Shown: positions 1 to 12,100, counted from the stretch's first letter. The stretch is DNA of 64,000 nucleotides from Ancylostoma caninum (GCA_037903475.1 JBAJFG010000621.1:2418001-2482000); one strand, 5' to 3'. Notes: a model not told the origin generated them from the letters alone. Numbers and translations: made by a program.

Positions 1-330
1 CTCGACCACACTGCTGTTGGTATATATGGATTGTGTGCTACGCGTCGTTGTCCTCGATCAACAAATCAATACGTACCAAAACCAGTGTCGACGCAGTTGC
101 AGGGAGCAAAAGCGCTACGCTCCTTCAAGATGATAGCTGCCGCCCAAGAATTGCTTTCCTAAGAGTAAACCTCTTCTTAACCTAACTGCAGATGGAAATG
201 GCCTGCAATTCGGGTAAATATAACTTCTCCCCTCTTTAAACCTAATACTATTAATGTAAAATAATTCAGAAAATCGGCAAAAAGATTCATCAGGTCTTCA
301 AAATATTCCAGAAGTTTTCAATACCTCCGA

Positions 331-571
331 TAACTGTGCAAGACGGACGCAGAGGAAACGGCTTAATGGTTCGGGTAGGAACCCTAGCAGCAACGGCTGC
401 CAGTTGCTGCCATCCTCCCCTCAATTGCTGCTCAATCTGACGGCCCTTTAGCAACAACTGCTGAGGGACGGCAGCAATCAAGGGGAGGATGGCAGCAACT
501 GGCAACAGTTGCTGCTAGGGTTTCCACCCGAACCATTACGCCGTTCGGGCTGCGTTCGTGCTGCACAGTTA
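331..571. mobile_element. Foldback MITE with TA target duplication
   Basis: Two arms of about 110 bases are inverted copies of one another. The left arm begins ACTGTGCAAGACGGACGCAG at 333 and the right arm ends with its diverged complement at 569. Both sides have TA (331-332 and 570-571). The inner arms carry a GC-rich stretch with repeated CAGCAACTG motifs around 390-420 and 480-510. There is no coding frame beyond a shadow ORF on the palindrome, so this is a non-autonomous element mobilised in trans, probably by a Tc1/mariner-type transposase given the TA site. Confidence 0.75.
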
Positions 572-1663
572 TGAGAGACAGTACATATACTGTTTCGTTT
601 ACGTACTACATATTGTTGCCGTCATCTGTGATGTGTCACGTATACTAAGCACATTTTATTTCTGCCCATATGGTCGTCTCAAGTATTAATAAAAATGAAT
701 AATGGTGCGAATTTTTGGAATTTTTGGTATTCCTGATTTACAATTGATCGCTAGCTCCTTTGAAAAAGTACTCGCTGCGCGAGATTGAATTCTTTTCGCT
801 CAAACCCTGTAAATTTGATAAGATGCGGTGTGGCAAAAATCCAAATAGGTCTCGGAAACTGTAAATGAAACTCGGAAACTGGTTAACTTACCCTAAACCA
901 AGTTGCATGTAAACTTAATTTTAAATTGTGAAATTTGAGCGTTTGTTATTGTGGGGGATTCGGTCGCAAACGCCAGCGGTGTCAAGCTTGACGAGCAACG
1001 AGATGAGTGTCAAAACTGTACCGAGGTGTGAACGCTCCAAATCTCGTGCTAAAGCCAAAAAACTGTGGGTCTACCTTATATGGGACTAAAGTTGGATCGG
1101 TTACTGTTGTTGCCTTATGTTCTACCTTTTGAATGCAGTACAGTGTGTTTTAATAAATTTATAGGAATGGAAGGAAGCGAACGCAACTTCGCGCCGAGTT
1201 CGCTATTCTGAAGAAGTTACCGAGTGCATTGTACCTTATATTCTTGATTGACTTATTTTTATCGCACATCTTCTCCCAAACCAACCCGCTAATATTATTC
1301 TCACACCTACACCTCTGTTTTCATATAGGAAGGTATGTAAGCTCCCCTAGGTCAACGTTTGCTAACCGAGATACATTTTTATGACAGGGGAGCTGGGCTG
1401 CAAGGGGATGTCCAGTACTACTATAAGCATTCACTACTAATCCATCATTTTAGGTACGACTACGCCTTCAGAGTGCTCACGCTTCAAGATGAGCGATAGT
1501 GGTGTCTAAGTATTCAAGGGAGAAACGAGAGGATTAAATGCTTACACGAGGCAATTTGTAGCGTGCACTGGATCCACCGGTCTGAAAAGGAATACATCAA
1601 GCGAGAGAGCAATAACTCATTGTTTTTGCTTGGAAGCTACACTTTCGCAACTGTGACAAGCGA
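572..1663. other. 3-prime flank of the NLP-15-like gene, no gene seen
   Basis: No convincing coding frame or repeat is visible. There are plus-strand splice-like signals (a TTTTCATATAG near 1320 and a GTATGTAAG just after it) but no supporting exon. No clear AATAAA for the minus-strand gene lies close to its stop codon. Minus-strand AATAAA-like hexamers occur only further away, for example near 645-652. Confidence 0.4.
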
Positions 1664-1774
1664 TCAAACATCCAAAACACCAACCAAAGAGCTTCTCTTG
1701 TCGAATCCACTGAAACCATTGCCGGCAAGACTGTCAAAGGCCCTCTTGTTGAACGGCGTCAAGCCGGAACCGCT
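1664..1774 (-). CDS. nlp-15: nlp-15-like terminal exon with a complete peptide and stop
   Basis: The acceptor is CCTTTTCCCAG. The 37 codons read SGSGLTPFN-KR, AFDSLAGNGFSGFD-KR, then SSLVGVLDV and TGA. This is the only exon holding a whole uninterrupted peptide. A weak GTTGGT inside the tail could be a donor to a further exon, since C. elegans ends with an AFDTV-type peptide. The simple reading through to TGA is preferred. Confidence 0.85.
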   Translation of the reverse strand, partial: SGSGLTPFNKRAFDSLAGNGFSGFDKRSSLVGVLDV

Positions 1775-4700
1775 CTGGGAAAAGGAAGTTAAGCTTGATC
1801 TGTGAATTTATAATATTTGGTTGGCGCATAATTGATGCGGTTTTTTTCGCGAGTGCTTTTCCCGTTAAAGATTAACGCTTCTTGAATAGTTTTTCGCGTG
1901 AATAATCCTCTTCTTTCATTCAGTAAAGGTGCTATTGAGAGTCGTAATCACATTCATCATCTCATGCTCTACCACTTCGGGAAAGGTTGGAATGCAGCAC
2001 AGCCATTTTGCGACCTCTACGAAATTTTGGCTAAAGAAAAACCAACGGAGCCAAGTAGAAAAACATTTAGGTGGTTCAAGTAGGAAGATACAATCCTACA
2101 GATGAAGAAGGGAGAGCTCTGTTGTTCAATTTCGAAAAACCAGGAACTTTTGGCAGCCGTGGAGGTTAAGGAGCCTCGAGTGACGAGTTTCCTCAGAAAT
2201 GAGCCCGCTCGTTTTGCTACAGAAAATCAGTGGAAGTTGAAATTTGTTCCTGTCTGAGAGTTCGTGCTGACCCACTTCGCCACCCTTCACGCTGTACTGA
2301 GCCTTTTGAGAGGAAATACCGTGGTCGAATGGGCCATGTTGATGAATCGGACAGCATTCACGTTGTTTAAGCTTTCGTCCTCATCCACACTACCCAAAAC
2401 TCCTGGTGCTTGGGATTTGATGGCCAACCCCTTCATTCTTCATATGTGAAGCTCGTGAACAATCTTCCAGCCTAGCCTTGCTGGTTGGTTCATCTTTGAA
2501 AGGCTCGCTGGCATCGCGGAATGACTGTCCTGCATTCCAACTTTTCCCAAAGTGATAGATCATATTATGGCGGATATTGATGCGGCTTCCGATAGCGCCT
2601 TTAATAAATGGGAAGAGAGGATTGTGTTCATGACAAAACCACTCGAAAAGCTTCAGTTCTTATCGAGAAAAGAAGTCGCGAAAAAGCCGCATTAATTATG
2701 CACCAGCCTAATAGTTTCATTTCTGCAATAGTTATAGTTTTGTACTCATTTGCGCGGTTTTTCATGTGAACTCTCAGAAGTCTCCTGCATAAATAGTGAG
2801 TTTCTCATGACTGCTCAGTTTCGCGAAGTTTTTGTGAAGGTTTGAATGTTTTTTGTTTGACTTCGTTTTTTGGATCCAGAAAACGAAGTCCAACAAAAAA
2901 CATTCAAACTTCTTTGGTTTTTGGTTCCTCTAATTTTTGAACTTCAACTGAAATGGAGTGTGAATTTTTTGAAAGATTAAGATCCTTCTTAAATACCGAA
3001 TCAGCTCCCTTAAAAGTGAATTCCCTTGGTTTTGGCTCAAAGTTTTAGCAAATTTCCTTTATTTACCAGCCTCGTTCCCCATACTCTGCCTCGGAATTTA
3101 CATATCGGAATTCTCAGGTGCAAAATTGTTTAAAAAATGTATATAATGATGTAGTGCTGCAACGAGAATGAGAATTCAATCAAGCGGTGCAGCTCATTCC
3201 ACGTGACTGATGCAGAAAATTGTGACTGTAAAATGAAACGTTTTAAAACATGCATACGTTCGTGTGTACTGCAGAGACAGCTGAAATATGCACATAGGAA
3301 TTGAAGAGAATTTTCTACTTTTTTTGGTATTTTCTTACACTTCTTTAATTTGTTAATCTACATGCAATCATACGTCCAGTAGAGGTTCAACTTATTGAGG
3401 AACCAGGTTCTTGAAAGTAATTCTGATCTTGTCATTATCATATCAAATAGCTCGCTTTGCAAACTAGCAACAGAAAATTTCCTAGAGTTCTCAAACTTCA
3501 AGTGAAAAACTGGAAATTTTAAGTTTCCAAATAGCTGGAAGGGGGGGGGGCAGCCCCACATGTATTTTCCTCAAGTCCTGATGCAGTTCGTTCCAAAATG
3601 TAAAACCACTCAAGTCCGTTGACTCACTGCCTTTGGTTCCGTGTTACTTGGGAGATAATTTTACGAGTGGCAAAAGTGGTCATATATCTCCCAAAGAGTC
3701 GAAAAAAATGGAAGACGGTTAACAGTAATTATGAAGACCATGGTTATTTGTGAAAATATGGTACGACAAGACCACATTTTGATCAGAGCTACCTGGTGGA
3801 AGCAATCAAAGAAAAGGAGTAAAAAAAACTGGATTTGGAGGTAGTCTTATGACTTTGACAGGCAAGATTTGGCGTACTTTTAGTCTCAGTTTTCCTCTGG
3901 GAATCTGCCAAACGCTTCCAATCCTGGAAATTCGCAACACTCATCTATGATAACTCTGTGGCTGAGATAACTGATCCTCAGCTACTCGTAATAGTGAATT
4001 AACCCTATAAATGCAATTTCCTCAATGCAGTTTCACTATTTTTATTTATTTCATGGCCACTCATGTCCATGAACATTTCCATGAATCTCACTAAGGGTCC
4101 CTCCCATTAGAGTAGCTTTAGACGTACACTTTCGTAATTTTTACGCCGCTACACTGTTTCACTTGGTTTCACATCAATACCGCTAGACAATGGTTTGTTT
4201 TTCGATCACGGAAGTAGTAACAGAGGCAAATTATAGGATGTTTTTAACTGTGTTCTTTGCCTTATTCAATAGTGGGACGGCAATTATGTACAAGAAAATC
4301 TCCTCACTAGTGAATCGAATGCACGCTTATTGAACGCCTCGAATCCTTGTCCAGCCTGAAAACATGAAAATTAGAGGTCAGACATTGTGTCATTCTCTGG
4401 ATTTTTTTAGCACAGATCGGATCTTTTTTGGATGACTTTGTGAATAGTATGTGAATGAATAGTATTTAAAGTAATTAAGGGTATTAGAAAGGCTTTTGAA
4501 CAGTAGCGGAAGAGTCAAAACTCCTGGAACACCACCTTGCAGAATTTTACTATACACAGCTCCTAGTGAAGAGTGGTTAAGGAGCAATTTTACAGAGAAA
4601 TCGCACTAAAAAAGGGAAATGAGAAAATTTGAACGTCTTTTAGGTTAACAGATTGAAAATGTAACTTTTCAACCGTATGCTTCCGTGTTATTGTACATAC

Positions 4701-7700
4701 TGTACTACTTATGATCAACATTATAGCATAACTATTGGTATGGAAGGTCAGAAATAAAATTTCCATATGTATTAATGATAATGCTTAATAATTAAAAATA
4801 AATGCCCAGGAAAATAATGAAAATAAAGAATTAAAATAGCTAATACGAAATTATTTAATTATCCAACTAATTTATGGAGTACTCGAAAATGCCTTCCTAT
4901 TAATATTGTATTATTATTATTATTACTTTCCTATTTTGACGATGATTTTTCCATTGAATCGAGATGATAAGTTAAATGAGATGGACTTTGGTCAAAAGCA
5001 CAGCTCATTAATGTATCTCATTCAGAAACTTTGCCTTTGAAACTTTTGTCGCCAGGAAATGACTGAATATCCTCGAATCTCATGTACTGTTGGTGAACCA
5101 TCCTTCATAACATTCGAATAAAATATTCGTAATAGCCACAGGAGTCATCTTTTTTTGTTTTTCTCACCACCGCCTCATCTGAAATCATTCAGATCACAAC
5201 TACGCAGGAAATTATATTATAATGAAAGTAATTTTGTCGAGTTGTTGACCGTTCATCAAATAGACACTGTAAAGCGTTATTTCTTCAGAGAAGGTTGGTT
5301 TCACATGCATCAAAAATTGATTATTGGACGAAACGGATTGATATGTTGAGAAGTTCAAATGTCAGATCGCGAAATATGTTACAAATCCACGAGACAATTT
5401 TAATCCAAATCCCTATTGGTCCCTCACCAGTCGAGTCACACAGTGCTAAAGCATGTTCAACTATGAAAATTTATTAGGAAATGTAAAATATATGTATGTT
5501 CGAGTAGGTCTCTGCTGCCAGTATCAACAAAATCTTATGAGATGGATGTTTTCTGAATTTAGAAAGTACTGACGTAGACGAAATGACTTTTAATAAATTG
5601 GATCATTCCAAGAGCGCTGAGCTACTGAATCCTAACGTTTCGCCTGGCGTAACGCACTCGATCTACAGCTAGGGTAGATCAAATGACTACTTCGAAATCT
5701 AGAAGTATGTGGCTTATAGCTGTATACGAGTGAGTAATCTAGAAGAGCATGTGGCTGTACAGGATTCCTACTAGCTTGGTAGAATATTGCTTTAGTCCCT
5801 CTCCCCCGTAACAGAAAACGAAAGGAGAACTCACAAAGGAATCAAATGCTCTCTTGTTGAAGGCGTCGAATCCTGGTGCGGCCTGGAACAGTACATTTTA
5901 TGAAGTATCCAAAATGAATTGCACCATTTAATCGACTAATTCATTGAATATATGGTACTGCACTTGTAAAGACAGTATATACTCGCTGCGAGCGTCTGAG
6001 ATCCGTGCATCACTTGGAAGAAAATCAACGGAATTCTGTGAAAAATTATGGTTACCAAGAGAAAGACTGATTCATGTTAGATGCGTCCGTGATTCAGAGG
6101 CATGCGACAATACGATGAAGTATAGATGCAAGCAATCGGAAGCTAGACGTAAGATAAACCCTGGCATTTATATCGTTGTTAGTCGAGGTTATCGCATGCA
6201 TTTTTTTTTGTTTTCGATGGGCACCCTACATCTCTATGAAGAATTCGAGACAGATGTGTTTATAATAGCAGTTACACGAGTGCGTCAGACATACGCATTG
6301 GTGCCTCCCGTTGAATTTTCGTTAAGAATATTCCGTTAAACACTAGGTGGTTCCGTACAGCAAGAACGAGAATCCTGCGCGACAACTGCGAACGGTCTCG
6401 ATTTCACAAGCATGAGCCATGGGCCTGCGTTTGAGGTGGGTTCTGTTGGTTGGCCAATTTTTCGTAATACAGTAAGCTCGTGCATCAGATTTAAGCACGC
6501 ACCTAGTTTAAAATCGCCTTGACGTATGCACATAGTATAAAATGACGATAGGTAAAGAAAGAAACTCAGGAGCAAAAATTACGAGTAGTTCTGAAGCGAC
6601 AACGCAGTCACCGACCAATGTCTGCCCCAGTTAGTCTCCAGTGATATTACAACTATATCCAGCATTTATGTTTACGCTACGTAGACGCACTCCTGCCTTC
6701 ATTCGCACGCGTCAAGTACAAGTTGACCCAAAAATAGGTTCCTGCCATCTATTGTCCTGAGAGATACTTTCACAATGAGCAAAGTAGAACAGTTCTGATG
6801 TATGCGAGAGAGGAACCCTCCTTTGTCCGGAAGCCGGGAGTTTCTTGGAGTTTCTCCACACATTTCACGCTTTCATCAAAGAACATCCCTTTAAGTTGAA
6901 AAAGGAACTCACAAGAGTGTCGAAGGCCCGCTTGTCCAACCCGGAAAAGCTGCCAGCCTGCAATTGTTTGTTACATTTGGATGCTTGTTCATCATTATTT
7001 GCAAAAAAAAAACAACATCAAAATATGCTGCCTGCGAATTCAAAACCCGGCTACACAAGGGTGAGCGAACTGTGATGACCGGACCGTGAAGCGCTGTTAG
7101 TGACATAGAGAAACGTTTTAGAGACCAGAATATCACATCATCTGATGTGATCTGGAGCAGCATGGATCTTCTATTGGAAGCGTCTGCTTTTACGTTCCTC
7201 GAGTGAAAATTCCTAGGACGCTATGTTTTGGCCTTACATACGTGTTCCCCCTTCATGTCAATTGTTCATGTACCTTCAGTTTTTTCTCGGCAAGTACATA
7301 TGAGAAGCAAAGACCAAACGAAGTCATGTAAATTTCGAAGGGAAGAGAAACAAAAATCGTCGAAAAACTGAAGAACAGTAGACTTTGCACTGAGAACCAA
7401 AGAATCATCCGAGCAACACCTAACCCTTTTTGGAAAACGCCCGAAGATATCAAAGTCGAGAAAGAGCTTTTCATATCTCGTCGATTTGTTTCCTTTTAAT
7501 AAGGCTAACAAGAGTATATTATATGTATCTCAGTACTGAAAACTGGAGAGCATAAGGGTGAGTTCCTCTGAAATTCTAGGTATTCGAGTGAGCGTAAATT
7601 GAACAGTCGAATACTCGTTGATATTAAATATGAATTACTGGGGATCGTGCTCTCTGGTTGGACAACTCATAAAATACTTTTACCTCTTTTTTTTTTACTT

Positions 7701-8250
7701 CGTCATTTTTTCTCTTCGAAACCGCTTAGCTTTGTTCTATAAAGGAAAATGAAGCGCTAAATTGACTTGGAACATCTTGAGAGCCAGGCGTATCTGCTTC
7801 GAGGCAAAAACTACCTTCTCGGATGGTGTCGGCCCATAATGGAGAACCTGCCCGATCGCGTGTTCAGGATTGACACGCTGGAGCCATTTTTAGAGACACT
7901 AGTGATGCTCTTCGTTGAATATGTCGAGAATAATTATTTCACACCCAGCTATGATTTCTTTCAGCATAATTATCTAGGAATAACAAGTGTTTTCATTTCT
8001 AAAAAGAACGTTGAGTTGCACTAGAGCTTGCAGAAGTCACGGAACATTACATCTTGCAGATCTGTTGGGAGGAATAACAATTCGAAGGCTAGATTGTTGT
8101 TTTCAGGTACCCATGTTTCTGAGAAGAAGGAAGGAGTGTGTGGTTACTCAAACACATGGTTTGTTTAGAGTCCTTCTGAAGTAGAGGAAAAGAACTTACA
8201 AATGAGTCAAAGGCTCGTTTCTGTCGGGATGGGGCACTGGAAACGACTGC
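1664..8250 (-). CDS. nlp-15: NLP-15 / orcokinin-like neuropeptide precursor (5-prime exon missing)
   Basis: Five minus-strand exons (8250-8200, 6957-6913, 5881-5834, 4355-4308, 1774-1664) have canonical acceptors and GTGAGT/GTAAGT/GTGAGG donors, and all join at phase 0. They encode a secreted precursor that prohormone convertase would cut at Lys-Arg into AFDSF-AGSFSGLD, AFDTL-AAPGFDAFN, AFDSF-AGQGFEAFN, AFDSL-SGSGLTPFN and AFDSLAGNGFSGFD, followed by the tail SSLVGVLDV. C. elegans NLP-15 (orcokinin family) has peptides such as AFDSLAGSGFSGFD and AFDSLAGSGFGAFN, so family assignment is firm. The first exon seen starts AVVSSAPSRQKR and is probably the propeptide just after the signal peptide. 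The signal-peptide exon should lie upstream, above 8250, and was not found up to about 13000. The peptides should act as extracellular neuromodulators released from dense-core vesicles. Introns are 0.9 to 2.5 kb and repeat-bearing. Confidence 0.88.
1814..2713 (+). mobile_element. Degenerate mariner element inside the last nlp-15-like intron
   Basis: Terminal inverted repeats begin TTTGGTTGGCGCATAATTGA at 1816 and, on the opposite strand, TTAGGCTGGTGCATAATTAA at 2711. TA duplications sit at 1814-1815 and 2712-2713. The TIRs are typical of mariner (TTAGGTTGGTGCA type). At 896 bases it is shorter than a full 1.25-1.3 kb copy. The plus strand from about 1930 still reads a mariner N-terminal helix-turn-helix (HHLMLYHFGKGWNAAQ, then SRKTFRWF near 2060), after which the frame is broken repeatedly. 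It is not autonomous. It lies in the intron between the exons at 4308 and 1774, antisense to the host gene. Confidence 0.85.
2836..2912. repeat. Near-perfect 77-base hairpin
   Basis: GAAGGTTTGAATGTTTTTTG and its following bases pair with the complement ending CATTCAAACTTC. Arms are about 34 bases with two or three mismatches around a central GGATCC. It lies in the nlp-15-like intron and would fold in the pre-mRNA. It may be a very short MITE. Confidence 0.7.
4308..4355 (-). CDS. nlp-15: nlp-15-like exon (AGQGFEAFN-KR-AFDSL)
   Basis: This is a 48-base exon with acceptor CATGTTTTCAG and donor GTGAGG. It reads AGQGFEAFN, KR, AFDSL. AGQGF followed by an acidic residue is close to the C. elegans peptide AFDSLAGQGFTGFE. 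Confidence 0.87.
5834..5881 (-). CDS. nlp-15: nlp-15-like exon (AAPGFDAFN-KR-AFDSF)
   Basis: This is a 48-base, 16-codon exon with acceptor TGTTCCAG and donor GTGAGT. It reads AAPGFDAFN, KR, AFDSF at phase 0 on both sides, so exons of this type could be gained or lost without shifting the frame. Confidence 0.87.
6913..6957 (-). CDS. nlp-15: nlp-15-like exon (AGSFSGLD-KR-AFDTL)
   Basis: This is a 45-base exon with acceptor AATTGCAG and donor GTGAGT. It encodes the C-terminal half of one peptide, KR, and the first five residues of the next. It is the most diverged unit: AGS replaces AGSG, and AFDTL echoes the AFDTV start of the last C. elegans NLP-15 peptide. Confidence 0.85.
8200..8250 (-). 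CDS. nlp-15: nlp-15-like exon 1 of those seen (propeptide end and first AFDSF)
   Basis: The minus-strand acceptor is a long T tract ending CTTGCAG, and the donor is GTAAGT. The 51 bases read A V V S S A P S R Q K R A F D S F at phase 0. The KR completes the propeptide and AFDSF begins the first mature peptide. A phase-0 exon with a signal peptide must precede it. Confidence 0.85.
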
Positions 8251-8494
8251 CTGCAAGAAAAAAAATATTCATGTATTGCTCGCTGATTTACTTGTTTATC
8301 TACTTATTTATTTATCAGATTAGCTATTCAGTAGATATAGTCGAGGGACAATGCAAATAATGATGTAGGGCGCTGGTAACTTGTACGGGGTGTTCCGGAA
8401 CTTCATAACCCGCAGTTGGTGGAATTACTAGGATTTCCAACCTGAGGGTAATTAGCACGGGAGGAGCTTTGTTGAGATTTTTTGGACCAAGAGT
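8251..8494. other. Upstream of the first visible nlp-15-like exon, no gene seen
   Basis: This holds AT-rich, TTTA-repetitive sequence followed by unique DNA up to the foldback element. No minus-strand ATG with a hydrophobic leader and a usable donor was found. Confidence 0.4.
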
Positions 8495-8927
8495 TTAAAG
8501 GCAGCAGGAGCTGAAATTCTCGACTCCGAGCTGAGCTGTGGGTGATGAAGTACAGACTCAGCACATCATAAATGTGAAACGAACACGGACAATTATGGCT
8601 TACCTGCAGAGAAAATGGGACATTCGTCGCGAACACGCCTGGCCGTGTTCGCGCGCGGACGCGGCGCAAAAGGAAAACGAAATGCATTCAATTCACAGGG
8701 TTTCATGGCGGGACTCAGCCAAAACCACGCGCCGCAATGGCTTTCGCGCCGGGCAAAACTCGTCCGCGCACGAACACGGCCAGGCGTGTTCGCGACGAAT
8801 GTTCCATTTTCTCTGCAGGTGAGCCATCATTGTCTGTGTTCGTTTCACATTTATGATGTGCCCAGTCTGTACTTCACCACCCGCAGCTCAGCTCAGAGTC
8901 GAGAATTTCAGCTCCTGCTGCCTTTAA
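8495..8927. mobile_element. Foldback MITE with TTAA ends
   Basis: Arms of about 175 bases (left 8495-8668, right 8755-8927) are inverted copies starting TTAAAGGCAGCAGGAGCTGA. TTAA is present at both ends (8495-8498 and 8924-8927), as in piggyBac-type insertion. The inner arms are GC-rich around GAACACGCCTGGCCGTGTTC, itself palindromic. The two ORFs of 94 and 123 codons here are mirror images produced by the palindrome, not genes. Confidence 0.75.
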
Positions 8928-9129
8928 AGGAAATCGAGAGGTCGCATCATAATAAATCTTCCATCAACATAGTTTATAATAATTGATGTAATATCTACTA
9001 AAACATCAAACATTTAATTCTATTTTATTTTGTGCTAACTAGGCTTGGTTCGCCACTTTGTTTAGATTTTTTGTTCGTTTATTTCAATTTTCTTTCCCCG
9101 AGTGGAGTACCTGTTTTACTAAGAGCTGT

Positions 9130-9175
9130 AGCGCACCTCGAGTGCAATAAGTACACAAATAAATAATATAGTAAT
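9130..9175 (+). repeat. Possible LINE 3-prime end tail
   Basis: The motif CGAGTGCAATAAGTACACAA followed by ATAAATAATA closely matches sequences at 15753-15790 (plus) and 55170-55215 (minus). A shared AT-rich tail ending in a TAAA-type simple repeat suggests 5-prime-truncated non-LTR retrotransposon copies. No reverse transcriptase motif is visible. Confidence 0.3.
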
Positions 9176-12100
9176 CATTAGATGAATATATTAACTATTC
9201 GGTTCTCATCCATAAGAGTATGGAGAGCTGGAGAACATCAATAAATTGAATGAGGATTCACAGTCCCGGAAAATCTTTCAAAGGGCGATTTCGGGCTCTC
9301 CACTCTTCCCAGTGATGTCTCCCACGTGAACGGCGAATCTTGCTGGACCTTCCTACTCCATGTACGGGCTCATCTGCCCCCTGTCGTCATTTTCTGCACC
9401 GAAAGCTCTTTTAAAGAAGAAACTCAGGCTTTTCTCGCGCACTTCACGGCTTACAGCTGGGATCAGCTTGTGGCCACGCAAATTTCACGCTGCTGGACGT
9501 CGCCAATTCAATGAGCCTCTCTAATTGACGTCAACACTGAAAATATCCAAGGACCACCAATCTCTGGAGGGTTAATTTGATTGTTATTGCAGTCGCCGCT
9601 GGTCCTCGTGATCACAGTTACAAAACATCTGGTTAATGAACTCTAAACATCGTGTGAAGCCCTGGTTTATGGTTTTTCCCTTGAGGACTACACTAGCTGG
9701 GCCGGTTGAGATTAGTTCTAATAGCCGTTGAATCGCCTCAATAACAATTTGAATGCGGGAGAAAAAGAGTCATATGTGATTAGATGGGAAATGGAAATGA
9801 AATTATAAACATTCGACGTTTATCTTAAGCATAAAAACTAAACTGGTGGTTTAGTCTATGCTTGCAGCTGCTTTACCCTATGGTGATTTTGAGAAAGTCC
9901 TACTTTTGCAGGTAGCGAGTAGTTGCGTTGCAGAGTTGAGCAAAGAAAGAAGATACAGTGGCAGAGGAACAATATCAAATATTTTGATTCTTACCATTCA
10001 ATTATTAGCAAATTGTTAAATTAACTGCGATATGTATCTGGCTATATAATCAGGTTAAATAACCCAACCTGAGAATTTTACTCATTTACTTTACCTCGTC
10101 GGTTACCTCATTTTTCCATGAGTACATGTTGGTCCGACAGATTTTCAATTTTTTTCGGGAACTCATCGAGATGTGAACAGGTCCTTATTTTTTAATGAAC
10201 TTGGTGTGTTTCCGCCGCTTCCTGAGCAAAAAAAGGAGGCAAAATTCTCTAATTCTCTATTCCGTATAAGGAACTAACGTATAAATGGGAAAAAACTTAC
10301 TCATAAACTTTGGTTTTTTCCCTTAGATTTTAGTACATAAGTAGCCTATTATCATTTAAGGCAATGAAAGCCCAGAGACTTAGATGACCTCAAAATTTGC
10401 TCGAATTACACCTGGCCCTATAATTTGCCTGCCGTTGAAAGAGTTAGTCAATGGATTCCCCCCGAATTTAAATGCATTAAACTAATAGAAAGTTGATGGG
10501 CAGTTATTTGACAGGTACATCAGTACGAGTAAATGTGTAGTGTATGTAATTAGAACCGAATAGAAGCAGAATTCATTATTAATTAATAATTTAGGCCCAC
10601 TCCACCTTGTCCGACTAGCGCAAATTTTGTGTAAGAGATGTGTTCTACTGAACTTTAGATTCTGGCAGAGCACAATCGATTTCTATTTCAGATTTATATG
10701 GATTCCGATAGCGAGAAGTGATTTGTGCGCAAGATCCTTTGTCATAATAAGTCTGAAAAGCCAAAGTTATCCGCGTCCAGAGTCCCAAAATTGAGCTTCT
10801 CGAAGAGGGAGCGGATACTCTCGATTATGCTGTAGATTAGTGTTGTGAGTATAATATGTAGAAGAAAATATGCTAGAATCCCAACTTATTCGTTAATTCT
10901 ATCCTGGATGCTTTCCAAGGAAGGAAAACTCGGGAGAAGCCGATGCAGATCAAACCCATGAGGTACGTATAGGCTACCCAAAGAGGGCTAGCTACCCTGT
11001 CTAAGCATTGCAGAAATTGCATTAAGCATAATAGACAATAGTAGAGTTATGAAAACCTAGAAACTTTTTATGGAATTCACCAACGCCCCCCCCCCCCCCC
11101 CCCCAGAGAATTAGTGATCTAGCCCTTTCTCCCTACCCTTGTACTGGAATGTGCAAGCTCTGTAACTAAAAAATGAGAAGACCTTCGAGCATCCCGTCTC
11201 ATTGAGAAGTAACAAGGAATGGCACACAAAGCAAGGTACCTCACATTTTTTTAAATACAATTTCTCCATTCTAGATCGAGGCGAATCACATAACCTTCCT
11301 GGAAATGTTCACGGATTTAAAAATGCCGAGGTGTAAGGAATAGAGGACATCACAGTATTCCATACTCCTCTTCCTTCCCTTTTCATGGATCTTTTAAGGG
11401 GGGTGGAAGGAGTGGTTGCCTTTTCCGGGTCACTTTAGCGGGAAAAATGGAATGAACATATTGAATTGTGAATACATAGCGTTGGCGTTGCTCGAATGTT
11501 TACGCAGAGGTAGCCCAACAATACGGCTATCAAATGGGACATTCATGGATATGTCTGCTTACATAGGTGGTCGTGAGAAAGGTAGGAGATAGGAGGAAAA
11601 ATAGAAAAACCTAACGGTTTCTGAAACCCGGCAATTTTTCCAGATTTTTCATGGATTTTCTGATCCCACCATCGAAAACGTTCCTCTACAGCGATTTTCT
11701 GCTTCATTGAGAAACAAATTGGTCCCATAAAAACCACATTTAGGTGCCGAATATGCACTTTTTCACATCCGCTACAGCTGCAGAGGAACGGGTAGTCTAA
11801 CAGATTGCAGCTCCCCAAAAAACGCAAATACCGATTCCGCCATTCCACGAATATTTCATTTTTCTTTAATAAGTACCTTTGAATCTGTGAAGCAATCCTC
11901 GCGAAAATCCAGATTCCATGAGATTCATAGACACGCAACAAATGTCAGATATCTCGTGAAGAACAGCATTCCTCTCGTCCCTCGAGATTCCGAGGGCTTC
12001 GGGCTCGGACAGCTCAGCGAAATTCAAATGTTCAAACAAACAAACAGTGCAGAACTACAATCCTGCTCACAGCCAATACAATTCCGTGATTTCAAGGCGA

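Noticed and set aside
5944..6339. 131-codon plus-strand ORF
   Set aside because: It lies antisense in an intron of the neuropeptide gene, starts at a non-ATG codon and has no domain or splice support.
7767..8024. Plus-strand frame reading AYLLRGKNYLLGWCRPIMEN
   Set aside because: There is no ATG and no acceptor or domain; it lies antisense in a neuropeptide intron and the opposite strand is equally open.
8403..8986. ORFs of 94-123 codons on both strands
   Set aside because: They mirror each other because they lie on the arms of a foldback MITE.
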